DNA from: an uncultured Eubacteriales bacterium
GTDB taxonomy: Bacteria > Bacillota > Clostridia > Oscillospirales > Oscillospiraceae
NCBI GenBank assembly: GCA_900545515.1
Contig: UQZA01000010.1
Coordinates: forward strand, 1 to 64,000
DNA: 64,000 nucleotides
Direction of reading: 5' to 3'
Shown: positions 41,341 to 50,164 of the stretch, piece after piece
Layout of the letters: the number at the start of each line of letters is the position of its first letter
How positions within the stretch are numbered: the stretch's first letter is position 1
Translations under genes and position numbers: made by a program
Notes under the pieces: model-generated
What the model was told of the DNA's origin: nothing
Database searches by the model: none
What the model saw: only the letters and a program-made list of their open reading frames with translations

Positions 41341-42639
41341 ATGTTCCACGATGACAAAGGCCCCTTGGAGCCGGAATATACCCCCTTCCCTCAGACCCAG
41401 GAAGAGCGGTTCAGCGGTTTCTATGAGACCGGAAATATCCGTCCCCCAAAGAACCACGGCGGTTGGGTGGCTGCCGTGCTTCTGACCTGTATTTTTCTGG
41501 GCGGCCTGGCCGGCGGCGCCATTCTCATCAACCTGAGTGAACACATGCAGCAGGAAACGTCGCCGGAGGTCCAGTCGCCCACCAATCCGGTTACCCTGAC
41601 AGAAACTCAGTCCTCCGAGCCCATGGAAACGGAGCAGCCCATTCTGGAGGCTACTGGGCCCCACGGCGACGATACGGAGCTTATCATATCCAGCGCATCG
41701 GAAGCCGTTCCCAATATCCCCCAATCCGGCGGGCTTTCTTTGCAGGAGATCTACCGGAAGGTGAGCCCTTCTGTGGTGTCCATCACCGCCCAGCAAGCAA
41801 GCGGCACCTCCTACGGCTCCGGGATCATCATGTCCCAGTCCGGCTATATCATTACCAACTGCCATGTGGTCAATGAAGCCTATCACCTCCTGGTCACCTT
41901 GTCTGACGGGCAGGAGCATGATGCCCAGCTAGTGGGGAAGGACAGCATCAGTGACTTGGCCGTCCTGCACATCGACGCCACGGGACTGACTGCGGCAGAA
42001 TTCGGAGATTCCACCCAAGCGCAGGTGGGAGACGCCGTAGTCGCCATTGGAGATCCTCTGGGCACAGAGCTCCGGGGCACCATGACGAGCGGCATCATCT
42101 CCGCCATCAACCGGAACCTCACCATTCAGGGACACGCGTTCACCCTGATTCAGACCACTGCAGCTCTGAACAAAGGCAACTCCGGAGGGCCTCTCATCAA
42201 CTGCTATGGTCAGGTCATCGGCATCAACACCGCCAAAATCGGGGACTATTACAGCAGCGCCGGGGTGGAAGGGCTGGGCTTTGCCATTCCCGTCCACATT
42301 GCCAAGGATGTGGTGGACCAGCTCATTGAGACCGGCTATATCCCAGGCCGCCCATCTCTTGGCGTGGAGACCGTGGTGCTGGACTTACAGGACCGGCTGT
42401 ACTTCAATTTGCCTGACGGCCTGTATATCACCAGCGTGGATGAAAGCTCCAACTCCTGGGCTGTTGGCATCCGGCCCAGAGACCTGCTCATCAGCGTCAA
42501 CGGGCAGAGCGTCACCTCTCAGGAGGAGCTGGCCGCTGCCCTCAGCAGTTTCTCCGTTGGGGACTCAGTCAACGTGATCATCTACCGGTCCGGCCGGCAG
42601 TTGACGGCAGACATTGTCCTGCAGGAGGCGACACAGTAG
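41341..42639 (+). CDS. htrA: HtrA/DegP-type serine protease with PDZ domain
   Basis: The 432-residue product has a short cytoplasmic N-terminus, one membrane helix (about 43-65, VAAVLLTCIFLGGLAGGAILI), an acidic linker, a trypsin-like domain and one PDZ domain (about 330-425). The triad is His175 (TNCHVVN), Asp205 (SDLAVLHID) and Ser281 (GNSGGPL). It should degrade misfolded proteins outside the membrane. Two ATGs lie 6 bp apart; GCGAGG is 2 bp from the first and 8 bp from the second, so I use the second. It closes an operon with the two-component genes. Confidence 0.93.
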   Translation: MFHDDKGPLEPEYTPFPQTQEERFSGFYETGNIRPPKNHGGWVAAVLLTCIFLGGLAGGAILINLSEHMQQETSPEVQSPTNPVTLTETQSSEPMETEQPILEATGPHGDDTELIISSASEAVPNIPQSGGLSLQEIYRKVSPSVVSITAQQASGTSYGSGIIMSQSGYIITNCHVVNEAYHLLVTLSDGQEHDAQLVGKDSISDLAVLHIDATGLTAAEFGDSTQAQVGDAVVAIGDPLGTELRGTMTSGIISAINRNLTIQGHAFTLIQTTAALNKGNSGGPLINCYGQVIGINTAKIGDYYSSAGVEGLGFAIPVHIAKDVVDQLIETGYIPGRPSLGVETVVLDLQDRLYFNLPDGLYITSVDESSNSWAVGIRPRDLLISVNGQSVTSQEELAAALSSFSVGDSVNVIIYRSGRQLTADIVLQEATQ

Positions 42640-42678
42640 AACCGGGACTGATTTTAAAACAAACTGAGAGCATATTCC

Positions 42679-42726
42679 AAAGCTTGCTGCAAAAGCGGTG
42701 CCGTCCGCCTTTGCAGCAAGCTTTTT
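42679..42726 (+). terminator. Strong terminator after htrA
   Basis: AAAGCTTGCTGCAAA and TTTGCAGCAAGCTTT form a perfect 15 bp stem ending in a T-run. Confidence 0.92.
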
Positions 42727-42800
42727 GGCCACTCCGCCTCCTCCCTCCGGCCCGCCAGGTGGGATACAGCCGGTTTTCTCGGGAAAAATGGAAATTTTCA

Positions 42801-42829
42801 TTGCAGAAATGGCAAAGCTGTATTATAAT
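42801..42829 (+). promoter_or_regulatory. Promoter of the second nucleotidyltransferase gene
   Basis: TTGCAG (42801-42806), 17 bp, TATAAT (42824-42829), leaving a leader of about 100 bases. Confidence 0.75.
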
Positions 42830-42936
42830 GGGCAGAAATCAACCTGGACATTTTCACATGCTGCATCACATAATTTCGGGTGGCGCTCCAAAAAACGGAG
42901 CTGCTGCTTTTGAGAATACAATTGGGAGGTTATTTT

Positions 42937-43866
42937 ATGCAAAAACCTGTTTTGGTGGTCATGGCTGCCGGTATGGGAAGCCGGTACGGCGGCCTAAAGC
43001 AGCTGGACCCCGTCGGCCCCGGTGGTCAACTGATCATCGATTATTCCCTATTTGACGCCCACCGGGCCGGCTTTGAAACGGTGATTTTCGTCATCAAGCC
43101 GGAGATTGAGGCGGCCTTCCGGGCCGGAATCGGGGACCGCATTGCAAAAAAGATGGAGGTTCACTATGTGTTCCAGCGGCCGGATGACCTGCCCCAGGGC
43201 TATGCAGTCCCCGAGGGCCGGGTGAAGCCCTGGGGCACAGCTCAGGCGGTCCTGGCAGCCCGGGAGCTCATAGACGGCCCCTTCGCCGTCATCAATTCCG
43301 ATGATTACTACGGCCCCCACGGCTTCCAAGAGATCTACCACTATCTGGTGAGCCACCCGGACCTGGAAAGCTGCTATGAATACGCCATGGTGGGCTACCT
43401 GCTTCAAAACACCGTAACGGAAAACGGCCACGTGGCCCGGGGCATCTGCCAAGAAACGCCGGACGGGTTCCTCCACAGCGTGGTGGAGCGGACCCACATC
43501 GAAAAGGGCGAGACCTGTCCCCGCTTCACCGAGGACGGGGGGAACACCTGGCAGGAGCTGCCGGGAGACACGGTGGTATCCATGAACCTCTGGGGCTTTA
43601 CCCGCAGCTACCTGGACGAGGCTTGGGCCCGGTTCCCCGCCTTCCTGGAGCAGGCCCTGAAGGCAGACCCCATGAAAGCGGAGTACTACCTGCCCACCGT
43701 GGTCAGCCAGCTTCTGGCAGATGGAAAGGCACGGGTGAAAGTCCTGCGGAGCCATGACAAGTGGTACGGCGTCACCTATCAGGAGGACAAGCCCACCGTG
43801 GTAGCCGCCATCGCCGCCATGACCGCCCAGGGTCTGTATCCGGAAAACCTGTGGTCCACCTGCTGA
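42937..43866 (+). CDS. Sugar-phosphate nucleotidyltransferase-like protein, second paralogue
   Basis: The 309-residue product has the nucleotidyltransferase signature MAAGMGSRYGGLKQ at residues 9-22, metal-binding INSDDYYG near 127 and the tail GVTYQEDKPTVV. It is an evident paralogue of the protein at 22859-23803. It should transfer a nucleotide to a sugar phosphate; the sugar is not known. GGGAGGT lies seven bases before the ATG used. It is monocistronic between its own promoter and terminator, and converges with the SLH phosphoesterase gene. Confidence 0.88.
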   Translation: MQKPVLVVMAAGMGSRYGGLKQLDPVGPGGQLIIDYSLFDAHRAGFETVIFVIKPEIEAAFRAGIGDRIAKKMEVHYVFQRPDDLPQGYAVPEGRVKPWGTAQAVLAARELIDGPFAVINSDDYYGPHGFQEIYHYLVSHPDLESCYEYAMVGYLLQNTVTENGHVARGICQETPDGFLHSVVERTHIEKGETCPRFTEDGGNTWQELPGDTVVSMNLWGFTRSYLDEAWARFPAFLEQALKADPMKAEYYLPTVVSQLLADGKARVKVLRSHDKWYGVTYQEDKPTVVAAIAAMTAQGLYPENLWSTC

Positions 43867-44097
43867 CCGCTTTCTTCCTCCCTCAGGGGAGAGGAATCTG
43901 ATTTCAGATCTCAAGCAACACATACCAAGCTCAAAGCCTTCCCTCCCGGATTCACAGGGTGTTTCCATCCGGGTGGGAAGGCTTTTCCTTTGCTTGCGTA
44001 TGAAGCCTGTGCCGGCAAGGCAGCCAAACAAGGGCTCCCGCGTCCATAGTGACATCCTGGCGTTGTCGGCATAGGCCTCAGGCCTTGCCGGAGTTGG
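43867..44097. other. Convergent intergenic gap
   Basis: It contains the terminator at 43933-43987 and a stretch around 44046-44070 (GTGACATCCTGGCGTTGTCGG) similar to 38938-38960 (GTCACATCATGGCGCTGTAGG), another fragment of the intergenic repeat. No gene is seen. Confidence 0.5.
43933..43987 (+). terminator. Terminator of the second nucleotidyltransferase gene
   Basis: AAAGCCTTCCC and GGGAAGGCTTT, extended inward by CCGGA/TCCGG, form a long hairpin followed by TTCCTTT. Confidence 0.85.
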
Positions 44098-47000
44098 TCA
44101 GAGCTGCACGTCCAGCGACAGCCGGTGGAGCAGGGCGGCCAGCTGGCACCGGAGGGCGATGCCTTTAGGCGCCAGGCTGGTTTCCGTAACGCCCTCTACC
44201 AGGCCTGCCGCCACAGCCCAGCTCATGGCGTCCTGGGCGTAGGGTTGGATCAAGGTCCGGTCTTCAAAGGCCTCCAGGTTGGCTCTTGCGCTCACATCTT
44301 CCCCCCGGAAGGCGGCATAGCGGTACAGTATGGTAGCCAGCTCCTGGCGGGTAATGGCTTGATTCGGCCGGAAGGTACCGTCTCCGTAGCCCTTCACCAG
44401 CCCCTTGGCTTGGGCCCAGGCTACAGCCGCCCCGTAATACCGGGCAGGATTTACGTCCACAAAATCTGCTTCCGGTGCTTCCGGGCATTCCTCCAGACGG
44501 TGCAGAACCGTTGCCACCATGCCTCTGGTTACCGCCGTCTGGGGCTGGAAATGGGTCTCGTCCATTCCCTTGAGGATTCCCCGGCAGAAGGTATATGCCA
44601 CATCCTCATAGAACCAGTCTGTGTCGTTCACATCCACAAAGGGATGCTCCTGGGGCACAGAGCCTTCCACGGTCCGCACCCCGCTGTAGGCCACAATGGC
44701 GCCGCGTTGATCCTTAGCCACTGCGTACACATCGCCTACGGTCTGCCCCAATGGCAGCTCCACCGTGCCCTGCGCCTCGGCCTGGGCAATCCGGGTGTCG
44801 GTCAGGATGCTAGCCTGGAAGCCGGTGACCTCCAGGGTCTTAGGCGTTTGCCGGTCAAAGGTCACCGGCAGCTCTGCAATGTCCACGTCCGAAGCCACTG
44901 TGCCAATGCCATAGCGATCCAGCTTGGGGGTGTCGTAGTAGTTGAAGTCATCCAAAATGGGAGAGTAGGAATTGAGATATACTTTGTCATTGGCCAGGTC
45001 GAAGTATATCATTTTGATATACCCCTGGCCGCCGCCGGGCGCACTCTGATAGTCGGTGCAGATCCGGTAAACCACCCGCTCTTCCACACCGTCGCCGTCG
45101 TCATCAAAGCCCACAAAGTTCAAAGACGCGCCGTGGTAATGGCCGTTTAGCATCGCAATGACATTGGGATGATCCCGACAGACCTGCTCCACCAAAAGGT
45201 CGCTGAAGTAATCGGGCACCGCTTTGGCATTGATGCCCGGGTGGGTGCAGAGAATGGCCTTCCGGTCCGGATACTGCTCCAGGACGCTGTTGATCCACTC
45301 CACCTCCGGGGTGTAGATATCCCATGACATGTAGATGAGGAGGAGCTTCTCTCCGTCTACCTGGACCAGATCGTAATGGCCCTTGTTGTCCTCATAGGTC
45401 CCGCCATACCAGGGATTTCCCTCATAGCGGAAGGCGCCAAAGTACTTGTTGTACAGCTCGTAATTTTCGTTTCCGTGGGCCACGTCGTGGTTACCGCCCA
45501 GGACGCCATAGGGAAGGCCTGCGTCTTCCAGCTTTTCCAGTTCCCGGGAGGCGTTTTCAAACTGATACGCCTCGTTGAATTCGTCTACAATGTCGCCAGT
45601 GTGGATCACGTATTCGATGCCCAGCCGGTCCTTTTGATCTACAATCCAATCGGTGACCGCATCAAAGTTCTCCATAAACTGTTCGGAATAATACTGAGTG
45701 TCCGTAATCCAGGCAAAGGCAAAGTCATACTGCTCCGGAATTCCGGCGCCATCCCAGACATAGTCATTTGCCACTGTGTCCGCCGTAGCAGGCCGGGTTG
45801 TCACCGGCTGGTATTCTGCGCCTCGAGCCTGGACCAGAACGGTGAGCTTGCCATCGGACGCCAGACCCTCCAGATTGACAATGGCCGTAACGACCCCCTT
45901 CTCCTCCCAGCTCTCCAGAGGCTGCCAGGTATTGGCCTGGGTCAGAGCGTACAGGCGGACCGGCTGGTTGTAGTCGGCCTGGGCGGTCACATCCAACCGG
46001 ATATTGCCTGCCGTCTGACCTTTGGTGTCCACGGTAAACACTTCATAGGGCAGCTGACCGTTTTGAGAAACCACAGTCTGCAACGTCTCTGCCGTTTCCT
46101 GGGAGAAGGTGGAGTCCCCGATGCCGGTGGATACCGCGTACTCCGGCAGAGAAACCGCCTGAAGAACCTCCACCGTCGCCGCCGCCTCCGGTGCTTCCAC
46201 CGTGGCGGTTGCGGGATAGGCGGATACCGCAAGGCCCATATTCACCCCGACCGGCGTTGGCTCCGGATCCGGAATCGGCTTCCTATTGTCCACCGTGAAC
46301 TGGAAACTCTTGGCTGCCCCGGTGGAGGTGGCGACTGTCAAGGTATGCGCACCATCCGCCAGAGATGTGGTATCCAAAACTCCCGCCACGCCGTCTACCT
46401 TGCCGGCGGGGACCTCAAAGGTCATGATTACTTTTTTGTTGCAATCGGCGCTGTCTCCTACCTTCAGCTCCTCGGTGAGACTCAGGGCCGTACCATACTC
46501 GTTGACCATGGCAATGGGGCGCAGCTCCGTTCCATCGGTGAGGCTCAGGGCCATGTGGCTGACATAGAAGTCATCGTTGTTGGCGTCGGTATCGTTTTCC
46601 CAGGTGGAACCATAGGTGCCAGGCCAAATTTCCAGCTGGATTTGGGCAGAGCCATCCTCCCGGTAAGTGAAATATTTCTGATCCACAAAAATCGCCATAG
46701 AGGAGTCTGAGGGGATCTCACTGCATTTGGAAAAGTTTTTGATGATCTGGTCGCCACATACCAGGGCGTTTTTGAAATAGCTATCTACCCCCCGGTGGGT
46801 GAAGGTGAAGAAGGCGCCCAGCTCCAGAGACGGGTGGAGATTCAGCTCCTGGCCATCCACCTGGGCAGTGTATGCTTCCGCAGTGCCGGAAAAGTCCTTG
46901 GCCGTAACCGCTACCTGACCCGAAACCGCTTCATCTGTGGGGAAATTGACTCGCAGGCCCGTCTGGCCATCGTCCAAATGGTCCACCTGAATCCGGCGCA

Positions 47001-48609
47001 CTGGGGTCGTGGTGGTGCGATACGCGTTGGCCGCCTTCACATAGTAGTCCACATAGTCCGCATGGAGCAGCACATCCGATGGGATAAAGGCATACCACTT
47101 ATTATAAATGGCGAAGCTGGTGGTTTCCACGGAGGTATCCTTCTCCATCCGGGACGTCCGGTAAAACAGGGTGATGGACTGTACCGGCATGGCAGCGGTG
47201 CCCGAAAACTGGTAGGGAATCCGCAGGAACTGCCCCTGCTCCACAGAGGTCCGACCGTCCAGTCGTGTCAGCTCAGGGCTGGAGCCGTCATCTGCCGGGA
47301 AGGTCACCTGGGCAGCAGACACCTGGCCCATGTTGGTGGTTACCTGGCTGCGGGAAACCAGCATCTCCGGCCCCTCAGGGTTCACCCGGAGCTCCACGCT
47401 GCGGTTGTCCTTGAGATCTGTGACGCCGTCCCAGAAATACCAGCTCTCCAGGGTTTTTCCCCCATCTGTCTCCTTCCGGTACAGCTCCAACCCACGCAAG
47501 GTATTCCCCAGACCGTTCTGGGCGGTAAAGACGTAAACCGGCACATCGCCGTCTATGGAATAGGCCTCCCGAAATTCCTCCTCACTGGGGTAACGGTCAT
47601 AGCTTCCCGCCAGGGCCTCTGCCCGGTAGCACCATAGCACTGCGGCAGTGCCTGCTGGAAGGATGCAGCCTTCCGAATTCAGTTCACCGCTGCCGGTCAG
47701 CCGGTACAGGGGCAGAGACTTGCTGCTATTCTCCTTCAATCGGTACACCAGTTCATATTCCGCATTCAGGTCCACCGGCCGGCCTGTGGTGTTGTACACC
47801 TCCAGGCACTCCATGACATCGTTGCTGCCGCTGCCGAACTGTCCGTCTCGATTGCTGTCGTTGGGCCGGATTTCCGTAATATACACGCCTTCAGGCGTTA
47901 AGTTCGCCGGTGCGGAAACCGGGCGCTGGCCATTGAGCTGGCCTGCATACACCAGACCCGCCGTGGTGGGCTTTTTGGCCTCATACACCAGCATATTGCT
48001 GCCAAAATCGGGAATCCGGAGACTGACCGCCAGACCGTCGGCTGTCACAGCATCGGTGGTGGAATTGTAATGATAGTATGAGGTCACCTCTCCGGCGCTG
48101 TTTTTCAGGGCAAAGCCCCGGTCATTTTCTGCAAAGCCGTTTTGCCCGGAAACCCGGTAAACCCGGACCCCTGAGGGAACCCTCATGGCCTGACGGAATT
48201 GGGCCTCCGAGGCGTAGCTGGCCCCCTCCTCTCCTCCCAGGTCGGTCCGCTGGCTCCACAGCACCACCGTCTCCCCGGGTGCAACCGCTGTGCTGCCGTC
48301 TGGGGCGGAGATCGTGAGCTCTTTCATCACGTAGGCGTCTCCCGACGGGTACTCGTACCACAGGGTGTAGTCACTGCCCAACTCCACAGACCGGTCCGAG
48401 GTGTTAATCACCTCCACGAACTCCATATGGTCGCTGGAATTGTCGAAGAGATCTTCCCGTTTCACATCGTTTTGATAAATTTCTGTGATCCACAGGCCTG
48501 GCTCCGCCGGCTTTTCCTCTGCTCCACGGACTCTGGGCGCCGTCAGGGCAAAGGCCGAAACCGCCATGATCATAGACAGGCCGGTGGAGATCCATTTTTT
48601 CCACTTCAT
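44098..48609 (-). CDS. SLH-anchored phosphoesterase with lamin-tail domains
   Basis: The 1,503-residue surface protein has a signal peptide (KWKKWISTGLSMIMAVSAFALTA) and two lamin-tail-type beta domains (about 40-165 and 240-425; LWITEIYQNDV, VYITEIRPNDSNRDG). An Ig-like middle follows, then a calcineurin-like phosphoesterase (about 960-1220; AWITDTQYYS, HTGDIVDEFN near 1004, LGGNHDVAHG near 1037, CTHPGIN, LNGHYHG). Three SLH motifs lie at about 1320-1503. It should be a wall-bound phosphodiesterase or nuclease. I start at the second ATG because AAAGGA is eight bases from it and abuts the first. No dockerin or cohesin is visible, unlike the other SLH genes here. Confidence 0.9.
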   Translation of the reverse strand: MKWKKWISTGLSMIMAVSAFALTAPRVRGAEEKPAEPGLWITEIYQNDVKREDLFDNSSDHMEFVEVINTSDRSVELGSDYTLWYEYPSGDAYVMKELTISAPDGSTAVAPGETVVLWSQRTDLGGEEGASYASEAQFRQAMRVPSGVRVYRVSGQNGFAENDRGFALKNSAGEVTSYYHYNSTTDAVTADGLAVSLRIPDFGSNMLVYEAKKPTTAGLVYAGQLNGQRPVSAPANLTPEGVYITEIRPNDSNRDGQFGSGSNDVMECLEVYNTTGRPVDLNAEYELVYRLKENSSKSLPLYRLTGSGELNSEGCILPAGTAAVLWCYRAEALAGSYDRYPSEEEFREAYSIDGDVPVYVFTAQNGLGNTLRGLELYRKETDGGKTLESWYFWDGVTDLKDNRSVELRVNPEGPEMLVSRSQVTTNMGQVSAAQVTFPADDGSSPELTRLDGRTSVEQGQFLRIPYQFSGTAAMPVQSITLFYRTSRMEKDTSVETTSFAIYNKWYAFIPSDVLLHADYVDYYVKAANAYRTTTTPVRRIQVDHLDDGQTGLRVNFPTDEAVSGQVAVTAKDFSGTAEAYTAQVDGQELNLHPSLELGAFFTFTHRGVDSYFKNALVCGDQIIKNFSKCSEIPSDSSMAIFVDQKYFTYREDGSAQIQLEIWPGTYGSTWENDTDANNDDFYVSHMALSLTDGTELRPIAMVNEYGTALSLTEELKVGDSADCNKKVIMTFEVPAGKVDGVAGVLDTTSLADGAHTLTVATSTGAAKSFQFTVDNRKPIPDPEPTPVGVNMGLAVSAYPATATVEAPEAAATVEVLQAVSLPEYAVSTGIGDSTFSQETAETLQTVVSQNGQLPYEVFTVDTKGQTAGNIRLDVTAQADYNQPVRLYALTQANTWQPLESWEEKGVVTAIVNLEGLASDGKLTVLVQARGAEYQPVTTRPATADTVANDYVWDGAGIPEQYDFAFAWITDTQYYSEQFMENFDAVTDWIVDQKDRLGIEYVIHTGDIVDEFNEAYQFENASRELEKLEDAGLPYGVLGGNHDVAHGNENYELYNKYFGAFRYEGNPWYGGTYEDNKGHYDLVQVDGEKLLLIYMSWDIYTPEVEWINSVLEQYPDRKAILCTHPGINAKAVPDYFSDLLVEQVCRDHPNVIAMLNGHYHGASLNFVGFDDDGDGVEERVVYRICTDYQSAPGGGQGYIKMIYFDLANDKVYLNSYSPILDDFNYYDTPKLDRYGIGTVASDVDIAELPVTFDRQTPKTLEVTGFQASILTDTRIAQAEAQGTVELPLGQTVGDVYAVAKDQRGAIVAYSGVRTVEGSVPQEHPFVDVNDTDWFYEDVAYTFCRGILKGMDETHFQPQTAVTRGMVATVLHRLEECPEAPEADFVDVNPARYYGAAVAWAQAKGLVKGYGDGTFRPNQAITRQELATILYRYAAFRGEDVSARANLEAFEDRTLIQPYAQDAMSWAVAAGLVEGVTETSLAPKGIALRCQLAALLHRLSLDVQL

Positions 48610-48740
48610 GTTGTTCATCCTTTCCGTACATCCTCATGGTCTGCACAGGTATACCATACTTCGTTTTCCCCGTCTCTTCCATCTGCCCAGGGTAAAATTG
48701 TGTTAAGATCTGGAGATGTTTTGATTTTTTCATTTTACCC

Positions 48741-48769
48741 TTGCAATTTGGAACTCCCTATGCTAGAAT
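48741..48769 (+). promoter_or_regulatory. Promoter of the pheST operon
   Basis: TTGCAA (48741-48746), 17 bp, TAGAAT (48764-48769) with TGC before the -10. Confidence 0.75.
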
Positions 48770-48775
48770 AGCCAA

Positions 48776-49037
48776 GAATATGGAAAAGCTGTGAACGGGC
48801 CGCCTGGTGCTGGTTTGCGCGATGCAGAGAGAGCGGGATGGTGTGAGCCGCTCCGCGTGCAGCACAGGGCTTTCTCCCGGGAGCCGCCGCCTGAACATGG
48901 AGTAGGGCGCGCCGGTCGGCCGCCGTTACCGGTCAGGGGCGTAGCTGCGCCCTCATGAAGTGCGCCGTTTGGCGAATTGCGGGTGGTACCGCGGAGGAAT
49001 TTCCTTCGTCCCCATGGGGACGGAGGCTTTTTTATTC
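48776..49037 (+). promoter_or_regulatory. T-box leader of pheST
   Basis: The leader has the stem I features AGAGAGCGGG...GGTGTGAGCC and the T-box bulge sequence GGGTGGTACCGCGG (48981-48994). It ends in a terminator CCTTCGTCCCC/GGGGACGGAGG with a T-run (49003-49034). Uncharged tRNA binding would favour the antiterminator. A candidate Phe specifier TTC lies at 48872-48874, placed by analogy with other T-boxes and not certain. The downstream pheS supports Phe. Confidence 0.9.
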
Positions 49038-49105
49038 TTCCCCCAGCGTGCCATGCCGATCAATACCAGAAGACGCCTTGCCTTCAGTAAAGGAGATGGA
49101 TCACA

Positions 49106-50149
49106 ATGAAACAACAATTGGAAGACATCCAGGGCCGCGCCCTGGCTGCTTTGGACGCCGCAACCTCCCCGGCCGCCCTGGAGGAGCTTCGGGTGAAGCT
49201 CCTTGGCAAAAAGGGGGAGCTTACCGCCGTCCTGAAGCAGATGGGCAAGCTCTCCCCGGAGGAGCGGCCTGTGATGGGCCAGCTGGCCAACACCGTCCGG
49301 GCAGAGATTGAGGCCCGGCTGGAAAGGCGGAAATCCGCCATCCACGCCGCCGCCCTGGAGGCCAGGCTGGCCGCCGAAGCTGTGGACGTGACCATTCCCG
49401 GGCCCCCTGTGTCCCTGGGGCACCAGCACCCCATGAATCAGGTTCTCCAGGAAATCAAAGACATCTTTGTGGGCATGGGCTACACCGTGGTGGATGGTCC
49501 CGAGGTGGAGCTGGCGGAGTATAACTTCACCAAGCTGAACATTCAGGAGGGTCACCCTTCCCGTGACCGGAGCGACACCTTCTACTTTACGGACGACGAC
49601 TCCCTCCTGCTGCGGACCCAGACCAGCCCCATGCAGGTCCGGACCATGGAGCGCATGCAGCCCCCCATCCGCATTGTGGCCCCTGGCCGGGTGTACCGGA
49701 AGGATGAAGCCGACGCCACTCACTCCCCCATGTTCCACCAGGTGGAGGGCCTGGTGGTAGACGAGGGCGTCACCATGGGCGACCTGAAGGGAACCCTGGA
49801 GACACTGATGAAGCGGCTGTATGGCGAGGATGCGGTGATGCGCTTCCGTCCCCACCACTTCCCCTTTACCGAGCCCAGCTGCGAGATGGACATGCAGTGC
49901 CACAAATGCCACGGCACTGGTGAGATGGACGGCCAGGTCTGCTCCACCTGCCACGGCGAGGGCTGGATTGAGCTCCTGGGGGCCGGCATGGTCCATCCGG
50001 AGGTGCTGGAGGGCTGCGGCATTGACTCCACCAAGTACTCCGGCTTTGCCTTCGGCATGGGGCTGGAGCGCATGGCCATGCGCCGGATGTGCATCCATGA
50101 CCTGCGTCTCATTTTTGACAACGACGTGCGGTTCCTTTCCCAGTTCTAA
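49106..50149 (+). CDS. pheS: Phenylalanyl-tRNA synthetase alpha subunit
   Basis: The 347-residue product is the catalytic subunit of the (alpha-beta)2 synthetase that charges tRNA-Phe. An N-terminal coiled coil (1-85) contacts tRNA. The class II core has motif 2 (RIVAPGRVYRKDEADATHSPMFHQVEGLVVD) and motif 3 (GFAFGMGLERMAMRR). A small Cys-rich insert (CHKCHGTGEMDGQVCSTCHGEGW, near 265-287) with CxxC pairs probably binds zinc, as in other clostridial PheS. AAAGGAGAT precedes the ATG. pheT follows 15 bp later. Confidence 0.97.
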   Translation: MKQQLEDIQGRALAALDAATSPAALEELRVKLLGKKGELTAVLKQMGKLSPEERPVMGQLANTVRAEIEARLERRKSAIHAAALEARLAAEAVDVTIPGPPVSLGHQHPMNQVLQEIKDIFVGMGYTVVDGPEVELAEYNFTKLNIQEGHPSRDRSDTFYFTDDDSLLLRTQTSPMQVRTMERMQPPIRIVAPGRVYRKDEADATHSPMFHQVEGLVVDEGVTMGDLKGTLETLMKRLYGEDAVMRFRPHHFPFTEPSCEMDMQCHKCHGTGEMDGQVCSTCHGEGWIELLGAGMVHPEVLEGCGIDSTKYSGFAFGMGLERMAMRRMCIHDLRLIFDNDVRFLSQF

Positions 50150-50164
50150 GGAGGTGGCCAGAAT

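Noticed and set aside
48199..48771. 190-codon plus-strand frame across the start of the SLH phosphoesterase gene
   Set aside because: It crosses the real start, signal peptide and pheST promoter and has no domain.
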